DNA of 64,000 nt from positions 62,001 to 126,000 of the forward strand of contig JBGAVW010000006.1 of the NCBI GenBank assembly GCA_044227925.1. Reading direction: 5' to 3'. The notes beneath the pieces are model-generated. The model was not told the origin of the DNA, ran no database searches, and saw only the letters and a list, made by a program, of their open reading frames with translations. Shown here one piece after another: positions 35,954 to 44,888 of this stretch. A program made the translations under genes and the position numbers. Position 1 is the first letter of the stretch, and every line of letters starts with the position of its first letter. The DNA is from JADJLQ01 sp044227925. GTDB taxonomy: Bacteria; Bacteroidota; Bacteroidia; Chitinophagales; Saprospiraceae.

Positions 35954-36682
35954 TCAGTAATAGATTTTATTAGGGTCTTTTGATTTTAAAATCGGGAGTA
36001 TCCATTTTATTGTAAACCCAAGCAAACCATCGGTTTGTTTACTGTGACCAAGATTGGGCTGGTCAAATTGAATATTTCTTCTCAATACAGTATTGGCTTG
36101 AGTATAGCTAAGCTCTATTTCGAAATTAATAAGTTTGCTCGCACTCTGGTAACGGTAGGTCATATTTTCTTGTATAGCCCATCCGGAAGAAAATCGATCA
36201 TAGCCGTATTTATACACTCCATTTATGGGTTCAAAACTATTACCAGGGTTTTGAAACCTAATCCAGTGCATCAGCCAACCTGGCTTAATCCCGAAAAGAA
36301 TAGAATGGGCAGTATTTTTGAATTGTAATTCTTTATTTACTTTCAGTCCTATCAGCATACCTCTTAATCGAAAATCTACTTGAGTAAGTTGATGATCTCC
36401 GCCGATCAGATCCCCTTCGGGGGTGCGCAAGCGTTTTAATACATCTTCTTTAACTGTAGAGCCAAAGAAATATTCATAGGATGGCCCCACTTCCCAGCTA
36501 CCCAATTTTTTTAACACCGTTACTTCAAGTTTGCCATGACTGCCATATCTGTCATTAAAATCCGCCATACCAAGTTGGAAACCATATCCCAATTGCACCA
36601 ACCAGTTGGTTCGCAAGCTATCCTGAGCAAAGGAAATGCTTATGATGAAAAGAGACAAAAAGACCAGAACAGAAACTTTCAA
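35954..36682 (-). CDS. Exported, probably outer-membrane beta-barrel protein of unknown function
   Basis: A 242-residue protein with a clean signal peptide (about 1-19, ending SFAQ) and alternating strand patterns typical of small outer-membrane barrels (for example WLVQLGYGFQLGMADF and LINFEIELSYTQA). The start is TTG 36682, since no ATG precedes the signal peptide. I do not recognise a named family. It is the gene immediately upstream of waaA, 5 bases away, so it may belong to LPS assembly. A TAnnTTTG element lies about 29 bases upstream. Confidence 0.6.
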   Translation of the reverse strand: MKVSVLVFLSLFIISISFAQDSLRTNWLVQLGYGFQLGMADFNDRYGSHGKLEVTVLKKLGSWEVGPSYEYFFGSTVKEDVLKRLRTPEGDLIGGDHQLTQVDFRLRGMLIGLKVNKELQFKNTAHSILFGIKPGWLMHWIRFQNPGNSFEPINGVYKYGYDRFSSGWAIQENMTYRYQSASKLINFEIELSYTQANTVLRRNIQFDQPNLGHSKQTDGLLGFTIKWILPILKSKDPNKIYY

Positions 36683-36710
36683 TCAAAAAAGGTTTTGGTA
36701 ATACATCATG

Positions 36711-36718
36711 CAAATATA
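36711..36718 (-). promoter_or_regulatory. -7 element (TAtaTTTG) upstream of the barrel/waaA unit
   Basis: Exact match on the minus strand with a TTTG 23 bases further upstream (36742-36745), slightly wider than the usual spacing. It is back to back with the promoter of the sugar-nucleotide genes. Confidence 0.4.
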
Positions 36719-36782
36719 TTCGAGGGCTGGATATTAACAGTCAAAATTAAGGTTTAGTCTGTATTAAAGATTTCAAAAAAAA

Positions 36783-36813
36783 TTGATTGTCACCACTTTA
36801 TGATTTATATTTG
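36783..36813 (+). promoter_or_regulatory. Bacteroidota promoter (TTG, 20 bases, TAtaTTTG) of the sugar-nucleotide operon
   Basis: TTG at 36783-36785 and TATATTTG at 36806-36813 are separated by 20 bases, the consensus spacing. The start codon ATG 36832 is 18 bases further on. This places an alternative upstream start at 36787 inside the promoter, so it is rejected. Confidence 0.65.
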
Positions 36814-36831
36814 CGCCTCCTAAATAAAAAG

Positions 36832-37773
36832 ATGGCAGGAAAAAGAGTTTTGATTACAGGAGCAGCCGGTTTCCTGGGATCGCACTTGTGTGACCGGTTT
36901 ATACAAGAAGGTGATGCCGTAATTGGTATGGATAATTTAATTACGGGTTCGCAAAAAAATATTGAACATCTGTTTAAGCTGCAACAGTTTGAATTTTATC
37001 ACCACGATGTGAGTAAGTTTGTGCATGTACCGGGGCATATCGATTATATCCTTCATTTTGCCTCACCCGCCAGCCCTATAGATTATTTGAAAATGCCCAT
37101 TCAAACCCTAAAGGTAGGATCACTGGGTACACATAATTTGTTAGGTCTTGCCAGAGTGAAGAATGCCCGGGTATTGATAGCCTCCACTTCCGAAGTGTAT
37201 GGTGACCCGCTTGAACATCCACAAAAGGAAGAATACTGGGGCAATGTAAATCCAATAGGACCCAGGGGGGTGTATGATGAAGCGAAACGATTTCAGGAGG
37301 CCATCACCATGGCATATCATAATTTTCATGGACTTGAAACCAGAATCGTACGAATTTTTAACACGTATGGCCCCAGAATGAGAGTACAGGATGGCAGGGC
37401 TTTACCTGCATTCTTTTCACAAGCCATCCGTGGTGAAGACATTACTGTTTTTGGAGATGGTAGTCAGACCCGTTCTTTTTGTTATGTTGATGACCTGATC
37501 GAAGGGATCTACAGACTATTATTGAGTGATTATCATTTGCCTGTAAATATTGGAAATCCGGATGAAATCACGTTGCAGGAAGCCGCCGAAGAGGTTCAAA
37601 AGCTGGTTGGGACAGCATCGAATATTGTGTATAAACCGTTGCCTGTGGATGATCCTAAAACCCGTCGACCTGATATTACCAAAGCCAAATCAATATTGAA
37701 CTGGGAACCCAAGGTGCATAGATCGGAAGGATTTAAACATACACTTCAATATTTTAAAGAAGCCTTAGCATGA
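36832..37773 (+). CDS. UDP-glucuronate decarboxylase (UDP-xylose synthase-like SDR)
   Basis: Extended short-chain dehydrogenase that converts UDP-glucuronate to UDP-xylose, or a close sugar-nucleotide epimerase. ATG 36832 gives 313 residues. The Rossmann motif GAAGFLG is at 10-16, STSEVYGDP carries the Ser/Thr of the triad, and Y148-xxx-K152 (GVYDEAK) completes it. SPIDY and RVQDGRALPAF fit the UXS family. Its stop overlaps the next start (ATGA), making a two-gene sugar-nucleotide unit ahead of the export protein. Confidence 0.88.
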   Translation: MAGKRVLITGAAGFLGSHLCDRFIQEGDAVIGMDNLITGSQKNIEHLFKLQQFEFYHHDVSKFVHVPGHIDYILHFASPASPIDYLKMPIQTLKVGSLGTHNLLGLARVKNARVLIASTSEVYGDPLEHPQKEEYWGNVNPIGPRGVYDEAKRFQEAITMAYHNFHGLETRIVRIFNTYGPRMRVQDGRALPAFFSQAIRGEDITVFGDGSQTRSFCYVDDLIEGIYRLLLSDYHLPVNIGNPDEITLQEAAEEVQKLVGTASNIVYKPLPVDDPKTRRPDITKAKSILNWEPKVHRSEGFKHTLQYFKEALA

Positions 37774-38831
37774 GTTTAGAATCAAAAACGGTTTGGATCA
37801 CTGGAGGAGCTGGATTTATCGGGTCTCATGCAGTGAGACATTTTTTGCACAGGTATCCCGGGTATAAGATAGTAAATATTGATGCTCTTACTTATGCTGG
37901 AAATCTAGCTAATCTCCGCGATATTGCAGATCATCCCCGGTATCATTTTGTGCAGGCTGATATTACAGATGAAAAAGCACTGCAATCTGCTTTTGATCGG
38001 TACCCCGCTGATTGGATCATTCATTTTGCAGCAGAATCACATGTAGACCGATCTATAATGGATCCGTTGTCATTCATCAAAACCAATGTGTTAGGCACTG
38101 CCAACTTACTCATTCTTGCTAAGAAAAACTGGAAGGATACCAAGGGAAAATTATTTTATCATATTTCTACGGATGAAGTATTTGGAAGCCTGGGGCTGGA
38201 GGGTTTTTTTACAGAACATACTGCTTATGATCCCAGGTCACCTTATTCGGCGTCAAAAGCTTCTTCTGACCATTTTGTGAGGGCTTACCATCATACCTAC
38301 CATCTTCCGGTAATCATTTCCAATTGTTCTAATAACTATGGCCCTTTTCAATTTCCGGAAAAACTAATACCGGTGGTAATCCAAAATATTTTAAAGCGGT
38401 CACCTATCCCGGTATATGGTGAAGGTACTAATGTACGAGATTGGCTTTTTGTACAGGATCATGTGGAGGCCATCGATTTAATATCGCATCATGGAAAAAT
38501 GGGTGAAACCTATGCCATAGGTGGTCATAATGAGATAAAAAACATCGAATTGGTGCGATTGTTGTGTAAGATCATGGATCGCAAACTCGGCAGAGGCGAA
38601 GGTGAGTCCGAAAAACTGATCAGTTTTGTCAGGGACAGGCCTGGTCATGATATGCGTTACGCCATCGATTCTACTAAGTTGCAAAATGAATTGGGATGGA
38701 GACCCAAAATAATGCCTGAAAAAGGAATGGAAATTACAGTTGATTGGTATTTGAAGGAAAAAGAATGGTTAGAAGGTGTGACTTCCGGTACTTATCAATC
38801 GTATTACAAAGAACAATATCAAAACCGGTAA
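37770..38831 (+). CDS. rfbB: dTDP-glucose 4,6-dehydratase
   Basis: Second step of dTDP-deoxysugar (for example rhamnose) synthesis. The 353 residues have NAD motif GGAGFIGSH, HFAAESHVDRS, STDEVFGSLG with the catalytic Asp-Glu pair, and Y-xxx-K in SPYSASKASSDH. All typical residues are present. RfbA, C and D are not in the window. Overlaps the UXS gene by 4 bases and is followed after 7 bases by the polysaccharide export gene. Confidence 0.93.
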   Translation: MSLESKTVWITGGAGFIGSHAVRHFLHRYPGYKIVNIDALTYAGNLANLRDIADHPRYHFVQADITDEKALQSAFDRYPADWIIHFAAESHVDRSIMDPLSFIKTNVLGTANLLILAKKNWKDTKGKLFYHISTDEVFGSLGLEGFFTEHTAYDPRSPYSASKASSDHFVRAYHHTYHLPVIISNCSNNYGPFQFPEKLIPVVIQNILKRSPIPVYGEGTNVRDWLFVQDHVEAIDLISHHGKMGETYAIGGHNEIKNIELVRLLCKIMDRKLGRGEGESEKLISFVRDRPGHDMRYAIDSTKLQNELGWRPKIMPEKGMEITVDWYLKEKEWLEGVTSGTYQSYYKEQYQNR

Positions 38832-38838
38832 AAAGTAA

Positions 38839-41712
38839 ATGAATAAAACTATACTGTTAATACTCTCCATTGCTTTTATCATACCTGTCTGCACTTTTGG
38901 GCAAGTACCTAATTTATTAAATCCTCAGCGCGCCGCTGCGAGTGAGTTAGCAAGAAAAGGAATTACAGAACAAGAACTGTTGGATAAGCTAGCCGAAAAA
39001 GGAGTCTTTCTGGATAATATACAAAACCTGTCTGCAAATGAAGCCATACGATTGCAATCTGCAATAGAGCAGGCCATAGCTGAGATCGAAGCAGAAAAAG
39101 GGCTGAACAATCCCAATGCAGGCCAATTTAGAAGCAACGACACCACTGTTCGCCCTCAGGTGAGCAGAAACAGACCTGCCCCAAATGCAAATGACTCTAC
39201 CGAAACACCAGAGCTGCAGCCTAATGATCCTTCACCCAATATTGTCTACAAAGACAGCATAGTTTATATCCCTGCTGCTACTACCACTAAGACTTCCAAT
39301 ACGGCCAGCAATTTAAAATCTCAGCCAGTAGATATCTCCAACCTGGTTTACGGGCAAGAAATATTTAAAAATAAAAGTATACAGCTTTATAATAAATCGG
39401 AAAACATCAAACCTCCGGATACCTATGTATTGGGGATCGGGGATATTTTAAACATTCACATCTTTGGACGATCCAAAGCCGACCTTAAAAACCTGGAGAT
39501 AAATCCTCAGGGATATATTCAGCCCGGTAATTATCCAAGAATTTATGTTAAAGGATTGACCTATGCACAGGCAAAAAAAATTGTCAGCCAAAATCTGAAT
39601 AATTATTATGTATTCTTACCGAATGAGTTTGAAATGACCATCGATTTTAGTCGGGAGATAGGTGTAAATATTTATGGTGAAGCAGAACAAATCGGAACAT
39701 TTAATATGCCTGCAACCAACACAGCCATCAACGCATTGGTAGCAGCCAAAGGCCCCAACCGGATTGGTAGTGTTCGGAACATTAAACTCATACGGGGTAA
39801 AACAGTAAAAAATATTGATATCTATGAATTTATAAATAACCCTGCCGTTTCACAGGATTATTATCTCGAGCAAAACGACATCATCCACATTCCCGTGGCT
39901 CAGAAAGTAGTAACTATCACGGGCGCTGTACGAAGGCCCATGAAATACGAATTATTAGAAAATGAAGATTTAATGAAACTGATCCAATATGCTGCCGGGC
40001 TAAGAGAAGATGCATACCAGAAAAGCATTCAGGTAAAAAGATTTGTTGATGACAAGGAAAAAATAATAGATGTCCCGTATAAAGAATTAGTCAATGTAAA
40101 AAGCGATTTTAAACTTTTAGGTGGTGATGTGGTGTCTATAAAAAATATTCCATTACCAACCGAACAAATAGTTACGATAGATGGCAGAGTTGAGACTCCC
40201 GGTACCTATCAACTAATTGAGGGTATGCGCATTTATGACCTGTTAGAAAAAGGCCAGGTGAGGAGAGGGGCTAAAACCGACTTGTCTTTTTTACAAAGAC
40301 AAAACGATGATGGCACTGTTGCTATGCAAAGAATCAACATCAGTAAAATACTGGAGAACAGATCGGATACAAATAATATTCAATTAAAGCCCCAGGATCG
40401 GCTGGTGATTTATGCATTGTCTATGTACATCGATCAGGAATACATCACGGCTGGTGGGGCCATTCGCCAATCTGTTCGTGTACCTTTCGATCCAAATAAA
40501 AGCTATAGAGTATCCGATATGATCGCAATGGGCGGTGGCGTAGCTCCGGATGCACTTGAGTTTGGTTATATCAAAAGAATCAATAGAAACAATTTTGTAG
40601 AAAAAGAGTATGTTGTTTTTAACACTCAAAAGGCCATTGCAAATCCGGGAAGTGCTGACGATCCAATACTTGAACCAGGAGATGATATCTTAATCTACAA
40701 TGACAGATCTTTTTATGATGAAGCTTTTATTACAATCTCAGGTAGTGTGCGCAAGCCCGGAAGCTTTGCATATGGCCCGGGGTTTACATTAAAAGATTTG
40801 GTTGTTTTGGCTGGCGGTTTTACGATGCAGGCTGCAACCAACCGGATAGAAGTATTCAGAGTGATGTTGGACGAAAACAGACCTACTAAGACTGTAGTGG
40901 CTACTCTCACATTGCGTCGTGGTGATGTTATCACCGATAATAATGAAGGTCAGTATAAATTGATGCCCTTCGATCAGGTACAAGTTCGTACGGTACCTGA
41001 TTTTGAATTACAACAGAATGTAAACATAGAGGGAGAAGTGTTGTTTCCTGGCACCTATGCCCTGATAAAGGATAATGAAACTGTGGTCGACTTATTAAGA
41101 AGATCAGGAGGCCCAAGTGCAGAGGCATTTTTGGAAGGAGCTACACTTTATCGGTCCCAGGATGACATAGGGTATATTGTATTTAGAATGACCAAAGCAG
41201 TCAAGGAACCTACAAGTTGGGATAATCTCATCTTAAAAGAAGGAGATCGTCTGGTTATACCCAAGGTGATAGATTTTGTCCGTGTACAGGGCGCTACCGA
41301 TGCTGCTGAATTGTATCAGCAAAAATTAATTGGAGCTAATAATAGTGTAAACGTGGCTTTTATACCGAATAAAAGGGCAAAGTTTTATGTCGATGAGTTT
41401 GCTGCCGGTGTAGCTAAAACGGGCTCCACATCCCGGATAACGGTGGAGTTGCCTAATGGAAAGATAGCAAAGACAAAGGATTATTTTTTATTTAAAGTTT
41501 ATCCCAAAGTAGATAAAGGTTCGATAGTAAAAGTAGGTACCAAACCACCCCGTTCAGCGAGGGCCAGCAGAGATGAGATTATAGTAGATTCCAACGGAGT
41601 TTCAAGGCGTGTACCCAGGGCTAAAGTGAATTGGTCAAAGGTATTGGCTGATACTATGTCACAGGCTACTGCTGTTTTGTCTTTTGTCCTTCTCATTCAA
41701 AATTTAAAATAA
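38839..41712 (+). CDS. Polysaccharide export protein with multiple SLBB domains (Wza-like)
   Basis: Periplasmic/outer-membrane component for capsule or exopolysaccharide export. A signal peptide (about 1-21, ending FGQ) leads into a Pro/Asn-rich linker. The Poly_export domain with YVLGIGDILNIHIFG starts near 195, and about six SLBB-like repeats follow (seen in VNIYGEAEQIGTF, ITGAVRRPMKY, IDGRVETPGTY, AGGAIRQSVRV, ISGSVRKPGSF and IEGEVLFPGTY). A C-terminal hydrophobic stretch (about 935-957) may anchor it. At 957 residues it is far longer than Wza, as is common in Bacteroidota. It follows the sugar-nucleotide genes; no Wzc-type partner is adjacent. Confidence 0.9.
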   Translation: MNKTILLILSIAFIIPVCTFGQVPNLLNPQRAAASELARKGITEQELLDKLAEKGVFLDNIQNLSANEAIRLQSAIEQAIAEIEAEKGLNNPNAGQFRSNDTTVRPQVSRNRPAPNANDSTETPELQPNDPSPNIVYKDSIVYIPAATTTKTSNTASNLKSQPVDISNLVYGQEIFKNKSIQLYNKSENIKPPDTYVLGIGDILNIHIFGRSKADLKNLEINPQGYIQPGNYPRIYVKGLTYAQAKKIVSQNLNNYYVFLPNEFEMTIDFSREIGVNIYGEAEQIGTFNMPATNTAINALVAAKGPNRIGSVRNIKLIRGKTVKNIDIYEFINNPAVSQDYYLEQNDIIHIPVAQKVVTITGAVRRPMKYELLENEDLMKLIQYAAGLREDAYQKSIQVKRFVDDKEKIIDVPYKELVNVKSDFKLLGGDVVSIKNIPLPTEQIVTIDGRVETPGTYQLIEGMRIYDLLEKGQVRRGAKTDLSFLQRQNDDGTVAMQRINISKILENRSDTNNIQLKPQDRLVIYALSMYIDQEYITAGGAIRQSVRVPFDPNKSYRVSDMIAMGGGVAPDALEFGYIKRINRNNFVEKEYVVFNTQKAIANPGSADDPILEPGDDILIYNDRSFYDEAFITISGSVRKPGSFAYGPGFTLKDLVVLAGGFTMQAATNRIEVFRVMLDENRPTKTVVATLTLRRGDVITDNNEGQYKLMPFDQVQVRTVPDFELQQNVNIEGEVLFPGTYALIKDNETVVDLLRRSGGPSAEAFLEGATLYRSQDDIGYIVFRMTKAVKEPTSWDNLILKEGDRLVIPKVIDFVRVQGATDAAELYQQKLIGANNSVNVAFIPNKRAKFYVDEFAAGVAKTGSTSRITVELPNGKIAKTKDYFLFKVYPKVDKGSIVKVGTKPPRSARASRDEIIVDSNGVSRRVPRAKVNWSKVLADTMSQATAVLSFVLLIQNLK

Positions 41713-41723
41713 ATTGCTGAAGG

Positions 41724-44700
41724 TCAGAATCTGGTTCTGATGATTTCTCTATCTTTTAAATAATCACACCAGTCACATTCAGGCTTATTGCAGCCCATTT
41801 CAAATTGATGATTTTTAATTTTACTGTAGACATCAGTGATCAGATTGGCCATATAGACCAGATCTTCATTGGTAAAGCTGTATTCTTTATTGGTAAATTT
41901 GGAAGGGTCCAGTTTGTCGGCCTGAAGGAATAAAATATTTGCTTTTTGTGCATTCCACTGGGTTGATTTATCTAAATCCAAAAGTATTTTGTAAAACAAG
42001 GATTGACGCCAATGGTCGCCACCTTCTGATTTTCCACTTCTGGCGGGTAGTTTTTGCTTGGCTCCTGAGCTATCACCCTGGCCGGACTTAAAGTCTATCA
42101 AAACGGCAGAACTGCCATAAGAAATTACCTGGTCTATTTTGCCTTTTAAAGGAATTCCATTTAAATGTACATTATCTATAAAATATTCAAGTTTGTATTC
42201 TTTTACATCGGTCCAGATGGATTTATTTTGTTCAAAAAACAGGGGAAGTTGTTTCGAAAATTTCCGGATCAGTCCGTTGTATTCATCAATAGTAAAATGC
42301 CATTCGTTTCGCTTTAATGATTGGATAAAAAATTCCACTAAATAGTCAATCTCAAAACCATTGTTTTTAAGATATTGAAAGAAAAACTCATGCAATGCCT
42401 GATGGAGGCTGGTGCCTAACCCGATATGCGCATTATCCAATTGAGGCACACGCAATATTTCTTCAAAATAAAATGTACGTGGACAATCGAGATATGAATT
42501 TAATACCGATGCCGTCATTACAAAATCAGTGAGGTATTCATCTATCAGATGGTGATTGAATATCTCAGGCTCAATGGACTTTTTCCTATTGATCAAAATC
42601 ATTTTATCTATTAATAGTTGCTCATCCACTGATTCAGGTTGTACAGTAGTTTTTAGAAACTCTACAGTGTTTTGTACAAAATCCGAAGGGGCTGTGGTCT
42701 TTTCTGTTTCACTGTCTGATACCAATGGCCAGGAGATAGTAAGATTTTTTTTCGCCCGTGTCATAGCTACATAAAACAATCTTCTTTCATCCAGTGGTTT
42801 GTATTGCTTGCTTTGTTCTATTTGTGTGATGTGATCAGGTAATTTATAAGCTTGCTGATCCTGACCACTGTAGCCTTCCCAATCTGCCTTTTGTGCGTTC
42901 ATAATCCATACGGATTCAAATTCCTGTCCTTTAGCAGCATGCGCCGTGAGTATATGTACTCCATTGGAGGTAGTATATCCTGCTTCCAGATTTATGGGTA
43001 TCTCAAAATTGGCCATTTTTTCCAATTGTTGTAAATAATCTGAAAGGGTGATGTGTGGCTGATGCTGACTGATAGATCTTATTTGGTGGAATAATGTATT
43101 AATACATCTCATATTCCATGTGGACTCGGAAGATTTGAGTGCCCAGGTCAAAAGTCCCGAGCTTCTAAAAATTTCTTCCACAATTGCAGACAGTGTTTTT
43201 ACGGGGGGCAATTGTTTTTGCCATTCTTTCAATTTCTCAATGAATTGGATCAGTAATTCCCTGTTTTTAAAAGGTGCATCCGGCCAGGCCGCTCTATCTG
43301 CTAATTTTTCAACCAGTAATTTTCTGTCTCTGTTTTTTCGTTCCAGAAAAGCAATTAAAGCGATGTCGTCGTTTTCCAATCCCCAATACGGAAGGTACAA
43401 CAATGGCATCAAATAGACTTCCCCGCTGGAAAGTTCATGATATTCTGCATTTAAGTATTTTAATAGAAGGATGAAATGCCTGATAAACGGTTGGTCCAGT
43501 ATGTCTTTTCCAAGTTTCAAACTTACGGGGATGCCTTCCAATTCCAGTAGATAGATTAAGTCCTGAACGGTTTTTATACGGCGACTAAGTATGGCAGTAT
43601 CAGACAGGTTTTCATTTTTTCGGTGTTTTTCCCTGATATAATTAAATACGGCTAGTGTTTCGTGCTGTGGGTTGATGAAAGAACGTATTACAGGCGGCTG
43701 TGAGCCTGCTGCTGCATCGGATGAAATGAGCTTTTTATTTATTTTCTCTATTGTTCCCGGAGGTAAGTCTAAATAATAATCTTTTAATCTTCCGGTAGGT
43801 AACTTTTCTATAAGATCATTGGCACAATCGAGTATACTTTGGGTAGATCTGAAATTTTCAGTTATGCAATAGACATCTATACCGGGGTATTTCTTAAAAA
43901 TCTGTATCAGGTTTTGCTCGTTGGCTCCCTGAAAACGGTAGATTGCCTGATCATCATCACCTACCACAAACAAATTAGGCTCGTCCCAATAACTGATAAG
44001 TTGAAGTACAATATTATTTTGAATGGCATTGGTATCCTGAAATTCGTCAATCAAAAAATACAAATACTGCTCCTGGTATTTCAATAACAGATCAGGGTAT
44101 TTGATAAAAGCGGATTTTACCTCCAACAGCATATCGTGGTAGTCTATCCATTGTCTCTCCTTCATTTTTTCCAGATAGGAGGTATATGTCTTCAATACAT
44201 CAATAGTTCGCAAAAATTTGCCTTTATCTTCGTAATAGGTAGTTTTTAACTGGGCACTATTTTTTTTATATTGATAGTCTGGCAATTCGGCCATTCTGTC
44301 TACATATTCCAATGTTTGCAGGATGATTTGGTTTGCGTTTTTTTCTTCCTTTTTTAAATTGTCGTATTGTTTGTCAAACCGTATGATATCAAAATAGCGG
44401 TCCCCAATGATTCGCTTTACACGGCTCTCATCGGGCAATTCAAGTAATATTTGTTCAATCAGTTCATACCGCTGTAATGGACTGGCAAGTTTAAATTTTT
44501 TAAAATCAAAGAAATATTCCGGGTTTTCATTGATAATTTTATTACAAAAGGAGTGATAAGTAAAAATATGTGCCTCATGCGCTGCAGGCCCAATGAACTG
44601 AAGCAATCTTTCCCGCATAGCCAGTACACCGGCTTCAGAATAAGTAAGACATAATATTTGATTGATATTGGTATCGGTTTCATCCAGAATATAACCATAC

Positions 44701-44888
44701 CGGGCAGCAAAAACCTGGGTTTTCCCTGTTCCCGGACCTGCCAAAACCATCACCGGCCCATCAATGTCTTTCACTGCTTTTAGCTGTGTTTCGGTGAGCC
44801 CTTGCAACGCTTTATAGAAAGCATCTCTCATTTTTCTTCTATCATTGGACGAAAACAGATCAGGCATATGTGTTTTGTTTTTTTTCAT
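41724..44888 (-). CDS. UvrD-like superfamily 1 helicase fused to a PD-(D/E)XK nuclease with Fe-S cysteines
   Basis: AddAB/RecB-type DNA repair machine in one chain of 1054 residues. The Q motif LTETQ (about 31-35), Walker A GPGTGKT (51-57), FLIDEFQDTN, VGDDDQAIYRFQGA and VAMTRAKKNL are SF1A motifs. The C-terminal part has Cys802 (YLDCPRTFYFEE), nuclease core IDQVISYGSSAVLIDFKSG, and Cys1033, Cys1038, Cys1041 (CNKPECDWC). The four cysteines fit an AddB/Cas4-type 4Fe-4S cluster. Probable role: double-strand-break end processing. Its ATG overlaps the stop of the serine-hydrolase gene, an unexpected pairing. Confidence 0.9.
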   Translation of the reverse strand: MKKNKTHMPDLFSSNDRRKMRDAFYKALQGLTETQLKAVKDIDGPVMVLAGPGTGKTQVFAARYGYILDETDTNINQILCLTYSEAGVLAMRERLLQFIGPAAHEAHIFTYHSFCNKIINENPEYFFDFKKFKLASPLQRYELIEQILLELPDESRVKRIIGDRYFDIIRFDKQYDNLKKEEKNANQIILQTLEYVDRMAELPDYQYKKNSAQLKTTYYEDKGKFLRTIDVLKTYTSYLEKMKERQWIDYHDMLLEVKSAFIKYPDLLLKYQEQYLYFLIDEFQDTNAIQNNIVLQLISYWDEPNLFVVGDDDQAIYRFQGANEQNLIQIFKKYPGIDVYCITENFRSTQSILDCANDLIEKLPTGRLKDYYLDLPPGTIEKINKKLISSDAAAGSQPPVIRSFINPQHETLAVFNYIREKHRKNENLSDTAILSRRIKTVQDLIYLLELEGIPVSLKLGKDILDQPFIRHFILLLKYLNAEYHELSSGEVYLMPLLYLPYWGLENDDIALIAFLERKNRDRKLLVEKLADRAAWPDAPFKNRELLIQFIEKLKEWQKQLPPVKTLSAIVEEIFRSSGLLTWALKSSESTWNMRCINTLFHQIRSISQHQPHITLSDYLQQLEKMANFEIPINLEAGYTTSNGVHILTAHAAKGQEFESVWIMNAQKADWEGYSGQDQQAYKLPDHITQIEQSKQYKPLDERRLFYVAMTRAKKNLTISWPLVSDSETEKTTAPSDFVQNTVEFLKTTVQPESVDEQLLIDKMILINRKKSIEPEIFNHHLIDEYLTDFVMTASVLNSYLDCPRTFYFEEILRVPQLDNAHIGLGTSLHQALHEFFFQYLKNNGFEIDYLVEFFIQSLKRNEWHFTIDEYNGLIRKFSKQLPLFFEQNKSIWTDVKEYKLEYFIDNVHLNGIPLKGKIDQVISYGSSAVLIDFKSGQGDSSGAKQKLPARSGKSEGGDHWRQSLFYKILLDLDKSTQWNAQKANILFLQADKLDPSKFTNKEYSFTNEDLVYMANLITDVYSKIKNHQFEMGCNKPECDWCDYLKDREIIRTRF

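Noticed and set aside
36787..36831. Upstream in-frame start of the UDP-glucuronate decarboxylase gene
   Set aside because: It lies within the promoter (TTG/TAtaTTTG) and adds residues outside the family alignment.
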